Shown here one piece after another: positions 24,194 to 32,381 of a stretch of 32,381 nt of DNA. The stretch is from positions 1-32,381 of the forward strand of contig JAAWON010000018.1 in NCBI GenBank assembly GCA_022799495.1. Direction: 5' to 3'. A program made the position numbers and the translations under genes. Under the pieces are notes generated by a model, which saw nothing but the letters and a program-made list of their open reading frames with translations, had not been told where the DNA came from and did no database searches. How positions within the stretch are numbered: position 1 is the first letter of the stretch; each line of letters opens with the position of its first letter. This DNA is from Erysipelotrichaceae bacterium (GTDB taxonomy: Bacteria; Bacillota_I; Bacilli_A; Erysipelotrichales; Erysipelotrichaceae).

Positions 24194-24776
24194 GGCATAT
24201 TTGCTGGAACTCAAAGAGCGATTGTACGGATTACAGGAGGAAGAGATTAACGATGCGCTGAATTATTGCGAAGAATACTTTAATGAAGCGGAAAATGAGG
24301 AGGTAGCGGTGGCAGATTTAGGAACCCCGACAAAATTTGCGGCACAATTAAAAGCGGACAGTGCTTGTCGCAGCGAAACTGTAAAGACAAGCAATCATAC
24401 ACCTGCCTTGTTAAAGCGTATGATGATGATTTTTATGGGGATCTGTGCCCTGCCGCTTGCTTTACCTTTCTTGTTGTGCGCGATCTTGTTAATCCTTACC
24501 TTTATCGTGTTGTTGGCGGTACTTGTGAGTGCTGCTTTCATCGCTGTTGTCATACTAGGGTATGGCTCTGTGGCTTCTCTCATTTCCTTATTGATCCATG
24601 TGCGCTCCTTAGGCGATGGTATGATTCATATTGGAATATCACTGATATTTCTTGGTTTTGCGCTGTTGGGGATGCTGACTTTGCGCTACTTGATGAAGCG
24701 TGTGTTTCCTTTATTTGTAGAGCGAATTGCCCTGTTTTATCAGCGCCAGAAAGGAGTCTTGAAACATGAAAACTAG
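24183..24776 (+). CDS. DUF1700 (HAAS-type) membrane protein
   Basis: 197 residues. The N-terminal cytosolic helical domain MNREAYLLELKERLYGLQEE (1-20), INDALNYCEEYFNEAENEE and VADLGTPTKFAAQL is the hallmark of DUF1700 and the HAAS signalling domain, which is thought to work with PadR regulators. The C-terminal part has about three membrane segments (near 80-105, 106-128 and 140-165). It overlaps the PadR gene by 11 bp and the next gene by 11 bp, with AAAGGAGTGAAGG as ribosome binding site. It presumably links the membrane state to the PadR protein; this is family-based inference. Confidence 0.9.
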   Translation: MNREAYLLELKERLYGLQEEEINDALNYCEEYFNEAENEEVAVADLGTPTKFAAQLKADSACRSETVKTSNHTPALLKRMMMIFMGICALPLALPFLLCAILLILTFIVLLAVLVSAAFIAVVILGYGSVASLISLLIHVRSLGDGMIHIGISLIFLGFALLGMLTLRYLMKRVFPLFVERIALFYQRQKGVLKHEN

Positions 24777-25587
24777 ACGATTATGGCTGCTTGCCTTGGG
24801 GATTATGATGCTTGGGGGGATTGGGGTTGGAATTGGTTTGGCCATGGGGGGCAATTATCATGATGGTTATGGAATCTATTTGAGTGGAGCCGGGGGACAA
24901 TTCGGGGTTGGTATGCTGGATGAGGATCAAACGGATGCGAAAGTATCACTGAGCCTTCAAAATGAGCACTTCTCCCGTATTGAAATGGAGGTCGCACTTG
25001 GTGATATTGAAATCAAACGAGGCAGTGAGCTGCGCTTGGAATTGGTGAATGTAGATGAGGATCAATATGAATGGTCCTGCGCAGACGATACCTTGTATTT
25101 GAGCACGTGGGAAAAACCGCATTTCTTTCAATTTCATCTTCCCAATCGTACGATCATTCTTACCATACCGGATGATATGGAGATTACCGAGGCCAGTGTG
25201 GAAGCAGATCTTGGTGATATTGATGTGCAGGATGTGGCGATCGCTTCGCTGGATATCGTTCAGCACATGGGTGATATTACGGTGGAGGACGTGCGTTTTG
25301 CGCAGTTAAAGATGGATCAAAACATGGGGGATATTTCCTATGAGGGGACACATCCCGGCAATATTCAAGCAGAAAATGATATGGGTGATATTCAGGTAAC
25401 GATAAGAGGATCCCAACAGGAGTATCGTTATGAGTTATCGACAGATATGGGAGAGGTGCGCTTCAATGATCATCGTGGGGAAAATCGTACCTCTATCCAT
25501 GGTGGCAAGGCAGATGCACGTTATTTCTTATCTTTAGATAATCATATGGGCGATGTGGAGTTGAACTTTCATGACTGGGATGATTGA
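24766..25587 (+). CDS. DUF4097-type beta-repeat protein, membrane-anchored
   Basis: 273 residues: one N-terminal hydrophobic segment (about 7-28) then an extracytoplasmic domain. The domain is built of short repeats with a Gly-Asp turn, [LM]-G-[DE]-[IV], at 78-81, 149-152, 168-171, 187-190, 206-209, 228-231 and 261-264, the pattern of DUF4097/DUF4098 beta-solenoids. Such proteins commonly follow PadR and DUF1700 genes and are thought to be sensors or envelope structural proteins; the exact role is unknown. Asp/Glu are abundant. It overlaps both neighbours by 11-17 bp, so translation is coupled. Confidence 0.88.
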   Translation: MKTRRLWLLALGIMMLGGIGVGIGLAMGGNYHDGYGIYLSGAGGQFGVGMLDEDQTDAKVSLSLQNEHFSRIEMEVALGDIEIKRGSELRLELVNVDEDQYEWSCADDTLYLSTWEKPHFFQFHLPNRTIILTIPDDMEITEASVEADLGDIDVQDVAIASLDIVQHMGDITVEDVRFAQLKMDQNMGDISYEGTHPGNIQAENDMGDIQVTIRGSQQEYRYELSTDMGEVRFNDHRGENRTSIHGGKADARYFLSLDNHMGDVELNFHDWDD

Positions 25588-26791
25588 GCGTTTCTGTGCG
25601 CAGGGGATCGCCTCATGGAATGAAACAAGTCCTGATATTGTTTTATCTCCTTGGTATATTGAGGATGAGAAACGTACACAGTATGAGCATCAAATATCTG
25701 TGTTTTCCACGGATTTACGGCAATACTTCCATGCTTTTCCTAAATCTAAATCAGCCCAAGCGTATTGGAAAGAGCAGGGAATGGATTATTTAGAAGCATG
25801 TTTGAAAGAGGGGCGACTGCCTTTACTTGATGGGATGAATGAGCAGGAATGTCAGTTGTTTCAAAAGATTACCACGGCGTTTCTACGCGATGTGCGTGCT
25901 TTTGATGCGAGTTTATCCTTAACGGATGTGATGCAGGCCCTGCGCAATGTATGGATCATTGCGATTTTGCAATGCCTGTTTCAAAAACCGATCGGTTATC
26001 ATCCGGCAATGTTTGCGTACAGTATGTTGTATCCATATTCTGATAATTATCTGGATGATCCAAGTATTCCCTTAGCCCAAAAACAACGATTCAATGCTTG
26101 GTTTAGTGCGCGCCTGCAAGGAATACAAGAGCCACACCATCATCCACTTGAAGCGAAGATATCAGATTTGGTAGCCATGATTGAAACACAGTTTCCTCGC
26201 ACTGAATATGCACAGGTGTATGATGCTTTGTATGCGATCCATCATGCACAGATGCGCTCTCTTCACCAACAGGATGGGACAAAGTGCTGCGATGATGAAA
26301 CACTGCTTGCGATTTCTTATGAAAAAGGGGGAACATCAGTAGTTGCGGATGGCTTTTTGATGGATGGTACCCTGTCGGAAGAACAACAGGATTTCTGTAT
26401 GCGTTATGGCTTTATGCTTCAATTAGGTGATGATTTACAGGATGGTACAGCCGATGCTTTGGCAAAACATCAAACGCTTGTCGCTAATCATATGGATCAG
26501 TGTCAAGATGAATTGGTCAAACGCTTACTTCATTTTACAAGGGATTTGCTTCAGCCTTCTTCGCTATGCACAGATGAGCGCCTGCATCATTTTGTTTTAC
26601 ATGATTGTCTGTATTTGATTTTCTTAGCCCTAATGAAAGAAGATGGTGTACGAATCAGTTCCTCGCTGCGTAAACAGATACAAGCATGTCTGCCGGTTTC
26701 TCCAGCATTTCTTGCCTCATTTCGTGAACAATGCTCATTTTCGTTTGAGGAAGCGCAGTGGTGGGAGCGCATAGATGCTTTACTGTTATAA
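25571..26791 (+). CDS. Class I isoprenoid-synthase-fold enzyme
   Basis: 406 residues. The Asp-rich motifs of trans-prenyl/terpene synthases are visible: YPYSDNYLDDPS (154-165) and LQLGDDLQDGT (284-294), the second matching the DDxxD second metal site, with EKGGTSVVADGFL (251-263) between them. These bind Mg2+ and the diphosphate of a prenyl substrate. The protein lacks the usual polyprenyl-synthase GGKR and chain-length regions, so it is a divergent 'class 1 isoprenoid biosynthesis' type of unknown product. No signal or membrane segment is seen. It begins 17 bp inside the DUF4097 gene and has a weak ribosome binding site, implying coupled translation; ATG 25580 is an alternative. It is the last gene of the PadR operon, with a terminator 108 bp on. 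Confidence 0.75.
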   Translation: MTGMIERFCAQGIASWNETSPDIVLSPWYIEDEKRTQYEHQISVFSTDLRQYFHAFPKSKSAQAYWKEQGMDYLEACLKEGRLPLLDGMNEQECQLFQKITTAFLRDVRAFDASLSLTDVMQALRNVWIIAILQCLFQKPIGYHPAMFAYSMLYPYSDNYLDDPSIPLAQKQRFNAWFSARLQGIQEPHHHPLEAKISDLVAMIETQFPRTEYAQVYDALYAIHHAQMRSLHQQDGTKCCDDETLLAISYEKGGTSVVADGFLMDGTLSEEQQDFCMRYGFMLQLGDDLQDGTADALAKHQTLVANHMDQCQDELVKRLLHFTRDLLQPSSLCTDERLHHFVLHDCLYLIFLALMKEDGVRISSSLRKQIQACLPVSPAFLASFREQCSFSFEEAQWWERIDALLL

Positions 26792-26898
26792 TAAGGAACA
26801 AACAGGCAAATGCATAATATATGAATCTACTGGATATGCCCAATGGATTTCCTGTGTTATGGGGGTTTTAAAATGTGTTGTATATTGTTATTTATCAT

Positions 26899-26925
26899 GC
26901 AGAGTGGTGGTGCTCTGCTTTTTTT
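26899..26925 (+). terminator. Terminator of the PadR-isoprenoid operon
   Basis: GCAGAG (26899-26904) pairs with CTCTGC (26913-26918), followed by seven T. Confidence 0.85.
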
Positions 26926-26955
26926 GTGGATAAAATAGGTTAGAGGTACTTTTCT

Positions 26956-26984
26956 TTGTATCCCGTGACATCTTATGGTAAAAT
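26956..26984 (+). promoter_or_regulatory. Promoter of the RsmF-type methyltransferase gene
   Basis: -35 TTGTAT (26956-26961) and -10 TAAAAT (26979-26984), 17-bp spacer, 74 bp before the start codon. Confidence 0.6.
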
Positions 26985-27058
26985 AACGATATCTTTATAT
27001 AAGTTAGAAGTGAAGGGTAAACGATTCTCATTGTGAGATTATATCGGGAGGTGGCGTA

Positions 27059-28387
27059 ATGAAAGAAGCGTTTTTACAACGGATGCAGGAATTGCTGAAA
27101 GAGGAGTATCCGCAGTTTGTGGAAAGCTTGATGAAGCCACGCTTTCGTGGGGTGCGAAAACATCCGTTGAAATTATCGCAGGAAACATTGCACGCCTTAT
27201 TTCCTTATCCATTAAAGCGTGCGCCTTTTTGTGCGGATATGTACTATTTACCACAGGGGGTTGAGGCACTTGGCAATCATCCGCTGCATTTTTCCGGGGC
27301 GATTTATATACAGGAACCCAGTGCTTCTGCGCCGGCGGAAGTGCTTGGAGTGGAAGAAGGTGACTGGGTACTGGATTTATGTGCTGCGCCGGGTGGTAAA
27401 AGCACGCAGATTGCCGGAAAACTAGCCAACAGCGGTTTGTTGGTTGCGAATGAGTATGATGCAAAGCGTGCCCATATTTTATTGTCCAATATGGAACGGA
27501 TGGGCTTTGGCGAAACAATCATCACGAATGCACATCCGAAAGAATTTGCACAACAGTGTGCGGGTTGGTTTGATAAAGTTTTGGTGGATGCCCCATGCAG
27601 CGGTGAGGGCATGATGAAAAAGCATGATGCCGCAGGAGCAGATTGGAGTATTGCGCATGTGAATGCCTGTGCGGATCGTCAAGTACAAATTCTCATCAGT
27701 GCGATTCAGGCATTGAAGGAGAACGGTGTGTTGGTTTATTCTACCTGTACTTATGCTCCCGAGGAAAATGAAATGGTCGTGGCACGTATTTTAAAGCAAT
27801 GCCCGGATCTAAAACAAGAGGAGATCACGGTATCATTTGGCCGCATCGGTGTTCCTTGTGCAGGGATGGATCACACCAAAGTACGGCGCATTTTTCCTAT
27901 GGATGGCGGAGAGGGACACTTTATCGCAAAATTTCGCAAATGTGGCAAAACAAAACAAAGTCGGATTCGTGGGAAAAAGCCAAGCATCCTCACAACAGCG
28001 CAGAAGCAACAACTCCAAACCATTTTGAATATGCCAACCGGTTATTATCAGTTGGATCAAGATCAGTTGTATTTTCGCTTACAGCCATTCATCGAGCTTG
28101 GTTCGATTCGCATACTGCGTCAAGGGATTCGTTGTGGAACCTTCATCAAGCAGCGCTTTGAACCACACCAGCATCTTTTTACGGCAGTGGCCCTGCACGA
28201 TGCTTTTCATCAATACTATGAATGTGATGAAGCGCACTTACAACAATTCTTGCGAGGAGAGGAACTTGATGTGAAAGGCTATCACGGTTATACGGCCATC
28301 ACATGGCAATCACTTCCGATTGGTTTTGGCAAGGGAGATGGCACGCACATTAAAAATAAATATCCGAAAGGATTGCGGCATCGTTAA
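27059..28387 (+). CDS. rsmF: RsmF/NSUN-type rRNA (cytosine-C5)-methyltransferase
   Basis: 442 residues. SAM-dependent m5C methylation of rRNA, probably 16S. N-terminal region through QEPSASAPAEVLGVEEGDWV, SAM loop CAAPGGKSTQ (108-117), acidic NEYDAKRA (131-138), DAPCSGEGMM (177-186) with Cys180, and YSTCTYAPEENE (227-238) with the nucleophile Cys230. The C-terminal third is the RsmF-specific extension with a PUA-like end, IKNKYPKGLRHR. In Bacillota this group is often annotated RsmF or YebU-like; the exact cytosine is uncertain. GGGAGGTGG precedes the ATG. Single gene with its own promoter. Confidence 0.92.
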   Translation: MKEAFLQRMQELLKEEYPQFVESLMKPRFRGVRKHPLKLSQETLHALFPYPLKRAPFCADMYYLPQGVEALGNHPLHFSGAIYIQEPSASAPAEVLGVEEGDWVLDLCAAPGGKSTQIAGKLANSGLLVANEYDAKRAHILLSNMERMGFGETIITNAHPKEFAQQCAGWFDKVLVDAPCSGEGMMKKHDAAGADWSIAHVNACADRQVQILISAIQALKENGVLVYSTCTYAPEENEMVVARILKQCPDLKQEEITVSFGRIGVPCAGMDHTKVRRIFPMDGGEGHFIAKFRKCGKTKQSRIRGKKPSILTTAQKQQLQTILNMPTGYYQLDQDQLYFRLQPFIELGSIRILRQGIRCGTFIKQRFEPHQHLFTAVALHDAFHQYYECDEAHLQQFLRGEELDVKGYHGYTAITWQSLPIGFGKGDGTHIKNKYPKGLRHR

Positions 28388-28641
28388 ACGCAATCATTCA
28401 ACTTAGATCCATCCTGCATATCTTTGCCAATCTATCTCCATCCTCTACCTGTGTTATCTCTATCAGATACGAAAAATACATCATGAACATAAAAATAATG
28501 CAAGAATGAAAAAATCCCATTTAGGATACGATTAAAACATGATATAATAATTTATATATGTCTTTTGAAAGCTTCTTATACAGGATAAATACGCATCATG
28601 TAGAGATTTGATTTACGCAAGTGATAAAGGATGTGAACTTC

Positions 28642-29856
28642 GTGGGCATGGTAACTGAAACACTGTCTTTCTATACACCTTATGCGGATACGATGCGCAT
28701 GGAACAGGCCTTGTCTTTGGTATTGCGCGAGGGACTGATTTCACTGCGTAAGGATGATCGCTGTTTTTATGTGGAATTGCGTGATCAGGAGTATTTGACC
28801 ATTCCCTTTTTAAGTGCGCAAACCAATCCATCGCTATTACAGAAACAAATTCAAATTCTCTATGCAAGCAGTGCTCGTATGCCTGCCAAAGACCCTTATA
28901 TTAAGCAAAATCTGTTATATCAAATCGCCTTATTTCGCGCTGCTTATGTGTTTACGTTTCAATATGAAAAGCAGGAGCGCAATGATAAAATCTTGCCACT
29001 AATGGAGATAGCGGATCATATGGATGCGCTGATTTTCTGGGAGAGTGGTGATATTTCCGATAGTTATGGCGATGTGATTTTAAATAAACGCGGACATAGT
29101 GAGATGACGGTGTTCAATCCGGTGGATGGGTTTGATATTGCGAATCAGGCGCTGGGCTTGCATGAGAAACAGTTACGCAGGATGCATCATTCCCTCAGTG
29201 TGCTTCGCTATAAAGGAATTTATGCGCCAACCAATATTGCGCCTCCTTATGATGACAAATTGGTGGTTTTACAGGATGAGGAGGCAGTTTGTCAACGAGC
29301 CATTGCCTGTATGTTAGTGGGTGTTTATACGGAGGTATTGATTGATACGCGAGGGGATTATTTACAGGCTTATAAGAATATGGAACAGTTATTGGATTTG
29401 TATAAGGCATCTTCTTATTTTACGGTGCGTGAGATCGAATATCTTCATAATGATGTGCCCAGTGCGGCGGATGTGCATCATTACACCCATTATTTTGAGT
29501 ATGCGTATGTATTGCTTTGGATGGTGGGATTGTTTGAGACGCTGTATTTTCCCAGTGCATTTTGTGATCGTGATGCGGTGATGAAGGTTATTTTAAATTT
29601 TCATTCCATAGCGAAATTGGTGCGGAAGGCAAGACTGCGCAAGATGGATGAGTTATTGGGAGCGCTGGACTTGGTTCAACGCTATTCATGGGCGTGTCGG
29701 GATGCGCAGAAACTTGGGTTTTTAATGCCGCAGGGCTTGTGTCAGGAGGCGGTGGTGATTCGACATCATGCGCTGAATTGGGTGGTAGGAGCACAAGGCG
29801 TTGGTTTTGATGAAGTGGTGCCGGTAATTTCATCCCTGAAGGCGGCGCATCGCTGA
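28642..29856 (+). CDS. DUF4272-domain protein
   Basis: 404 residues from GTG 28642, chosen because AAAGGATGTGA, near-perfect to the anti-Shine-Dalgarno partner, lies 8 bases upstream; GTG 28621 and ATG 28648 are alternatives. The C-terminal half (about residues 210-390) matches DUF4272: CQRAIACMLVGVYTEVL, FTVREIEYLHNDVPS and YFEYAYVLLWMVGLFETLYF with the characteristic Trp-Gly pair. The N-terminal half is a separate mixed alpha/beta region with no recognised motif. No signal peptide or membrane segment is seen; it is probably cytosolic. DUF4272 has no known function, though it is frequent in Bacillota. A TATAAT (28543-28548) lies upstream without a clear -35. Confidence 0.75.
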   Translation: MGMVTETLSFYTPYADTMRMEQALSLVLREGLISLRKDDRCFYVELRDQEYLTIPFLSAQTNPSLLQKQIQILYASSARMPAKDPYIKQNLLYQIALFRAAYVFTFQYEKQERNDKILPLMEIADHMDALIFWESGDISDSYGDVILNKRGHSEMTVFNPVDGFDIANQALGLHEKQLRRMHHSLSVLRYKGIYAPTNIAPPYDDKLVVLQDEEAVCQRAIACMLVGVYTEVLIDTRGDYLQAYKNMEQLLDLYKASSYFTVREIEYLHNDVPSAADVHHYTHYFEYAYVLLWMVGLFETLYFPSAFCDRDAVMKVILNFHSIAKLVRKARLRKMDELLGALDLVQRYSWACRDAQKLGFLMPQGLCQEAVVIRHHALNWVVGAQGVGFDEVVPVISSLKAAHR

Positions 29857-30187
29857 GGATGTTTCTTTGTGTGTGATTGGATGGTGTGATGGGCAGGAAA
29901 TGGTTCAAACGGAATCTGACTGCCTTTTTCTTTGGGCAGAAAGTGAACAGGGATGATGGTGGAGGATTGGGGCATGATTGAGGCTAAGGGGATAATGAGG
30001 GGAAGGTATAGGATAAGGAAAAGGAATAAGGTAAGGAATAGAGGGAGGGTATAATAAGGATAGTATTTCCCCTTCTATCGCATATCGTGCAGAGGTTTTG
30101 GGCACAATCGTATTTCTTATTGTTTTTAGTGTTTTCTATTTCTTTGAAATAAGGTATAATACCCTCATGAATAAGGAGGAAACGTGA
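29857..30187. other. Intergenic stretch with a purine-rich tract before guaA
   Basis: 330 bp without a gene. About 29985-30062 is strongly purine-rich on the plus strand with repeated AAGG units (GATAAGGAAAAGGAATAAGG and similar). TATAAT occurs at 30050-30055 and, better placed for guaA, at 30155-30160. No purine (guanine) riboswitch core could be recognised. Confidence 0.5.
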
Positions 30188-31729
30188 ATGGCGGATAAGA
30201 TTATTGTATTAGATTTCGGCAGTCAGTATAATCAGTTGATTGCACGAAGAATTCGTGAGTTTCATGTGTATTCGGAATTGCATCCGCATACATTGAGTTT
30301 GGATGAGATTTTGGCTTTGCAGGATGTTAAGGGTATCATTTTTTCCGGAGGTCCCAACAGCGTATATGATGAAGGTGCGATGAAGTGTGATCCGGCCATT
30401 TTCACAGCAGGAATCCCAATTTTAGGAATCTGTTATGGAATGCAGATGACACATTATATGAATGGGGGAAGTGTGAAGTCATGTGAGGCAAAGGAATATG
30501 GCAGAACGATGATTCATGTGGAGGGGGATTGCCCGTTATTTAAAGGATTGCCCAAAGATCAGATCGTTTGGATGAGCCATGGTGATCAGGTGGAGTGTTT
30601 GGCACCGGGCTTTGAGCGTATTGCGTCCAGTGATACTTGTACATTCGCGGTTGCCGGGAATGATGAGAAAAAGATGTATACGCTACAATTTCATCCGGAG
30701 GTTCGCCACTCCGAATATGGTAATGATATTTTGCGCAATTTCGTGTTTGAGGTGTGTGGAGCCAAAGCGGATTGGTCGATGCATAATTTTATTGATATGC
30801 AGGTGGAAGCGATTCGTCGACAAGTGGGAGCGGACAAGGTGTTGTTGGGTCTATCCGGCGGGGTGGATTCCTCTGTTGTGGCAGCGTTGTTACATAAGGC
30901 GATTGGGGATCAGTTGATCTGCATGTTTATTGATCATGGCTTGTTGCGCAAAGGTGAGGCGGAAAGTGTGATGGAAACCTTTGGGCGAGAGATGAATATT
31001 CATTTGGTGAAGATTGATGCACGGGAGCGCTTTTTATCGAAATTAGCCGATGTGAGCGACCCGGAACAGAAACGTAAGATTATTGGAAATGAATTTGTGT
31101 ATACGTTTGATGAAGAAGTGAAGAAACTCAGTGCCGGTGAGAATATTAAGTGGCTGGCACAGGGAACGTTATATACGGATGTGATTGAATCCGGTACTAA
31201 GACTGCCCAGACGATTAAGTCGCACCATAATGTAGGGGGGCTGCCGGAGGATATGCAGTTTCAGTTAATTGAACCGTTGAATACGTTGTTTAAGGATGAA
31301 GTGAGAGCGTTGGGCACGGAACTAGGTCTACCGGATGAGATGGTATGGCGTCAACCGTTCCCGGGGCCGGGATTGGGGATTCGCGTGTTGGGGGCGATCA
31401 CGGAGGAAAAACTGGAAATGGTCAGGGAGTCCGATGCGATCTTACGAGAGGAAATTGCTAAGGCAGGGTTACAGCGGGATATTTGGCAGTACTTCACGGC
31501 GTTGACCAATATGCGTTCGGTTGGTGTCATGGGCGATCAGCGAACTTATGATTATGCGATCGCAATTCGTGCGGTGACTTCAATTGATGGTATGACGGCG
31601 GATTGGGCGCGGATACCTTATGATGTGCTGGCGGTGATTTCTAATCGGATTGTGAATGAAGTGGCACATGTGAATCGGGTGCTGGTGGATATTACGAGTA
31701 AGCCGCCTGGAACGATCGAGTTCGAATAG
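30188..31729 (+). CDS. guaA: GMP synthase (glutamine-hydrolysing)
   Basis: 513 residues, full length. Converts XMP to GMP with ATP and glutamine. The N-terminal class I glutaminase has the triad Cys82 (ILGICYGMQ), His169 and Glu171 ([13 protein letters not shown]). The ATP-pyrophosphatase domain has the P-loop [18 protein letters not shown] (221-238). The C-terminal dimerisation part holds [15 protein letters not shown] and ends [14 protein letters not shown], the conserved XMP-binding tail. AAGGAGGAAACG precedes the ATG. A -10 TATAAT lies at 30155-30160. It is followed by a strong terminator and is not linked to guaB here. Confidence 0.98.
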   Translation: MADKIIVLDFGSQYNQLIARRIREFHVYSELHPHTLSLDEILALQDVKGIIFSGGPNSVYDEGAMKCDPAIFTAGIPILGICYGMQMTHYMNGGSVKSCEAKEYGRTMIHVEGDCPLFKGLPKDQIVWMSHGDQVECLAPGFERIASSDTCTFAVAGNDEKKMYTLQFHPEVRHSEYGNDILRNFVFEVCGAKADWSMHNFIDMQVEAIRRQVGADKVLLGLSGGVDSSVVAALLHKAIGDQLICMFIDHGLLRKGEAESVMETFGREMNIHLVKIDARERFLSKLADVSDPEQKRKIIGNEFVYTFDEEVKKLSAGENIKWLAQGTLYTDVIESGTKTAQTIKSHHNVGGLPEDMQFQLIEPLNTLFKDEVRALGTELGLPDEMVWRQPFPGPGLGIRVLGAITEEKLEMVRESDAILREEIAKAGLQRDIWQYFTALTNMRSVGVMGDQRTYDYAIAIRAVTSIDGMTADWARIPYDVLAVISNRIVNEVAHVNRVLVDITSKPPGTIEFE

Positions 31730-31743
31730 AAATCTAAAGTAAG

Positions 31744-31770
31744 AAAACCTCGATATTTTCGAGGTTTTTT
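31744..31770 (+). terminator. Terminator after guaA
   Basis: AAAACCTCGA (31744-31753), loop TATTT, TCGAGGTTTT (31759-31768), then TT. The A-rich left arm allows some function in the reverse direction for the convergent XRE gene. Confidence 0.9.
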
Positions 31771-31832
31771 AATGTTTGATAGGAGGGAGTGACAATAAAA
31801 ATGACAATACTTTTGAGAATAACGCAAGCGCA

Positions 31833-32279
31833 TTATTGCTTATTTAGAGTGACATGCTTAGGAAACGTATCTTTCCATTCTTTATATTCTTCTTTGCTGA
31901 TTTCATGTTGATTGACTTGCTGAAAGGCAGAATGCCATTTCTGAATGTCCGCATAAGTAGTCTTTGATTGGGAATCGGTTGGAGATAATACCAAATAGGT
32001 TTGTCCGTCAATCTCGATAGGATGCAGACCGATTGTGTTTTCCAAATAGAAAAGGGCGTGCATAATTCCATAGTAGGTGTCTAGGTTGGGATCAGATAAG
32101 GCGAAAGGCGATACACCTAATGCATCCGCAATGAGTTCGATCTGTTTCTGTGAGGGAGTTCTGTTTCCCAATTCATAATTTCGGATCGCAGGTTCACTCA
32201 TTCGCACTTTTTCGGCTAATTGCTTCTGTGAAAGATTCTTTTGGATACGGATATTTCTTATTTTTTCACCACTTGTCAT
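31833..32279 (-). CDS. XRE-family regulator with C-terminal ligand or dimer domain
   Basis: 148 residues; AAGGAGTGATTTCAAT precedes ATG 32279. The HTH occupies 5-60: IRIQKNLSQKQLAEKVRMSE (10-29) and AIRNYELGNRTPS (31-43). Residues 61-148 form a non-HTH domain with LDTYYGIMHALFYLENTIGL and IEIDGQTYLVLSP, then a helical tail KWHSAFQQVNQHEISKEEYK. This pattern (HTH plus 'HALF..E...GL' region) is seen in stand-alone XRE regulators of Bacillota. Function unknown. Its stop lies 63 bp past the guaA terminator stem. A TATACT -10-like box (minus strand, 32307-32312) with a nearby AGAGATTTCCTCT repeat may serve autoregulation. Confidence 0.85.
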   Translation of the reverse strand: MTSGEKIRNIRIQKNLSQKQLAEKVRMSEPAIRNYELGNRTPSQKQIELIADALGVSPFALSDPNLDTYYGIMHALFYLENTIGLHPIEIDGQTYLVLSPTDSQSKTTYADIQKWHSAFQQVNQHEISKEEYKEWKDTFPKHVTLNKQ

Positions 32280-32381
32280 ATTGAAATCACTCCTTGTGTT
32301 TTCTTTAGTATAACAGAGATTTCCTCTATATGCCAGCAGAATGTTTCAAAAATGAACTGTTTTGAAAAGAAAATAATCAAA

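Noticed and set aside
29857-30187. Purine riboswitch before guaA
   Set aside because: The conserved three-way-junction core sequences are not visible.
31789-31917. Plus-strand ORF starting near the AGGAGGGA after guaA
   Set aside because: It is antisense to the end of the XRE gene, its spacing is wrong for either possible start, and it has no protein character.

Overview
The window looks like chromosomal DNA of a low- to mid-GC Gram-positive gut-type anaerobe (Bacillota). Erysipelotrichia is my best guess from the protein style, but no rRNA or marker phylogeny is available here to prove it. Supporting signs are strong AGGAGG-type ribosome binding sites, TTGACA/TATAAT promoters, short hairpin-T terminators, a CIRCE-like element, and typical Bacillota families (VanZ, DUF1700/HAAS, DUF4097, DUF4358, YihY, UPF0309 SIS).

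Layout. 152-3313: a His-rich unknown protein (minus), a 58-residue unknown protein (plus), a small XRE regulator and a SIS-domain phosphosugar-binding protein (both minus). 3504-6352: a small membrane protein, then an XRE-VanZ fusion tightly followed by a bifunctional NAD(P)H-hydrate repair enzyme. 6417-9097 (minus): a secreted Ig-like/NlpC-P60 protein with a CIRCE-like site over its promoter, an 827-bp gap without a recognisable gene, and a monofunctional peptidoglycan glycosyltransferase. 9098-9818 is a non-coding stretch with four direct copies of an AT-rich motif. 9819-12315: an AGCS sodium symporter and a glycerate kinase, evidently co-transcribed.

12464-15705 is a heavy-metal resistance unit: a CadC-like ArsR repressor with a clear operator and a CadA-type P1B ATPase, separated by a broken Fic gene fragment. 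16071-19627 holds a pyrophosphatase-like protein lacking one catalytic Asp, a DUF4358 lipoprotein-like protein, a YihY membrane protein and an RlmD-type 23S rRNA methyltransferase. 19739-20803 is an AT-rich, probably acquired, class II Fic protein with its own promoter. A decayed NTF2-like gene lies at 20910-21248 (minus).

21657-23639 is uvrB. 23867-26791 is a four-gene overlapping operon: PadR regulator, DUF1700 membrane protein, DUF4097 beta-repeat protein and a class I isoprenoid-synthase-like enzyme, under a textbook promoter that contains a perfect inverted repeat. The rest is an RsmF-type methyltransferase, a DUF4272 protein, guaA and a minus-strand XRE regulator.

Most of the window is ordinary housekeeping. 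The parts most worth a second look are the PadR/isoprenoid operon, the CIRCE-controlled cell-wall hydrolase, the AT-repeat cluster before the symporter, and the Fic relic inside the cad operon. I see no CRISPR array, tRNA, rRNA, intact insertion sequence or prophage.
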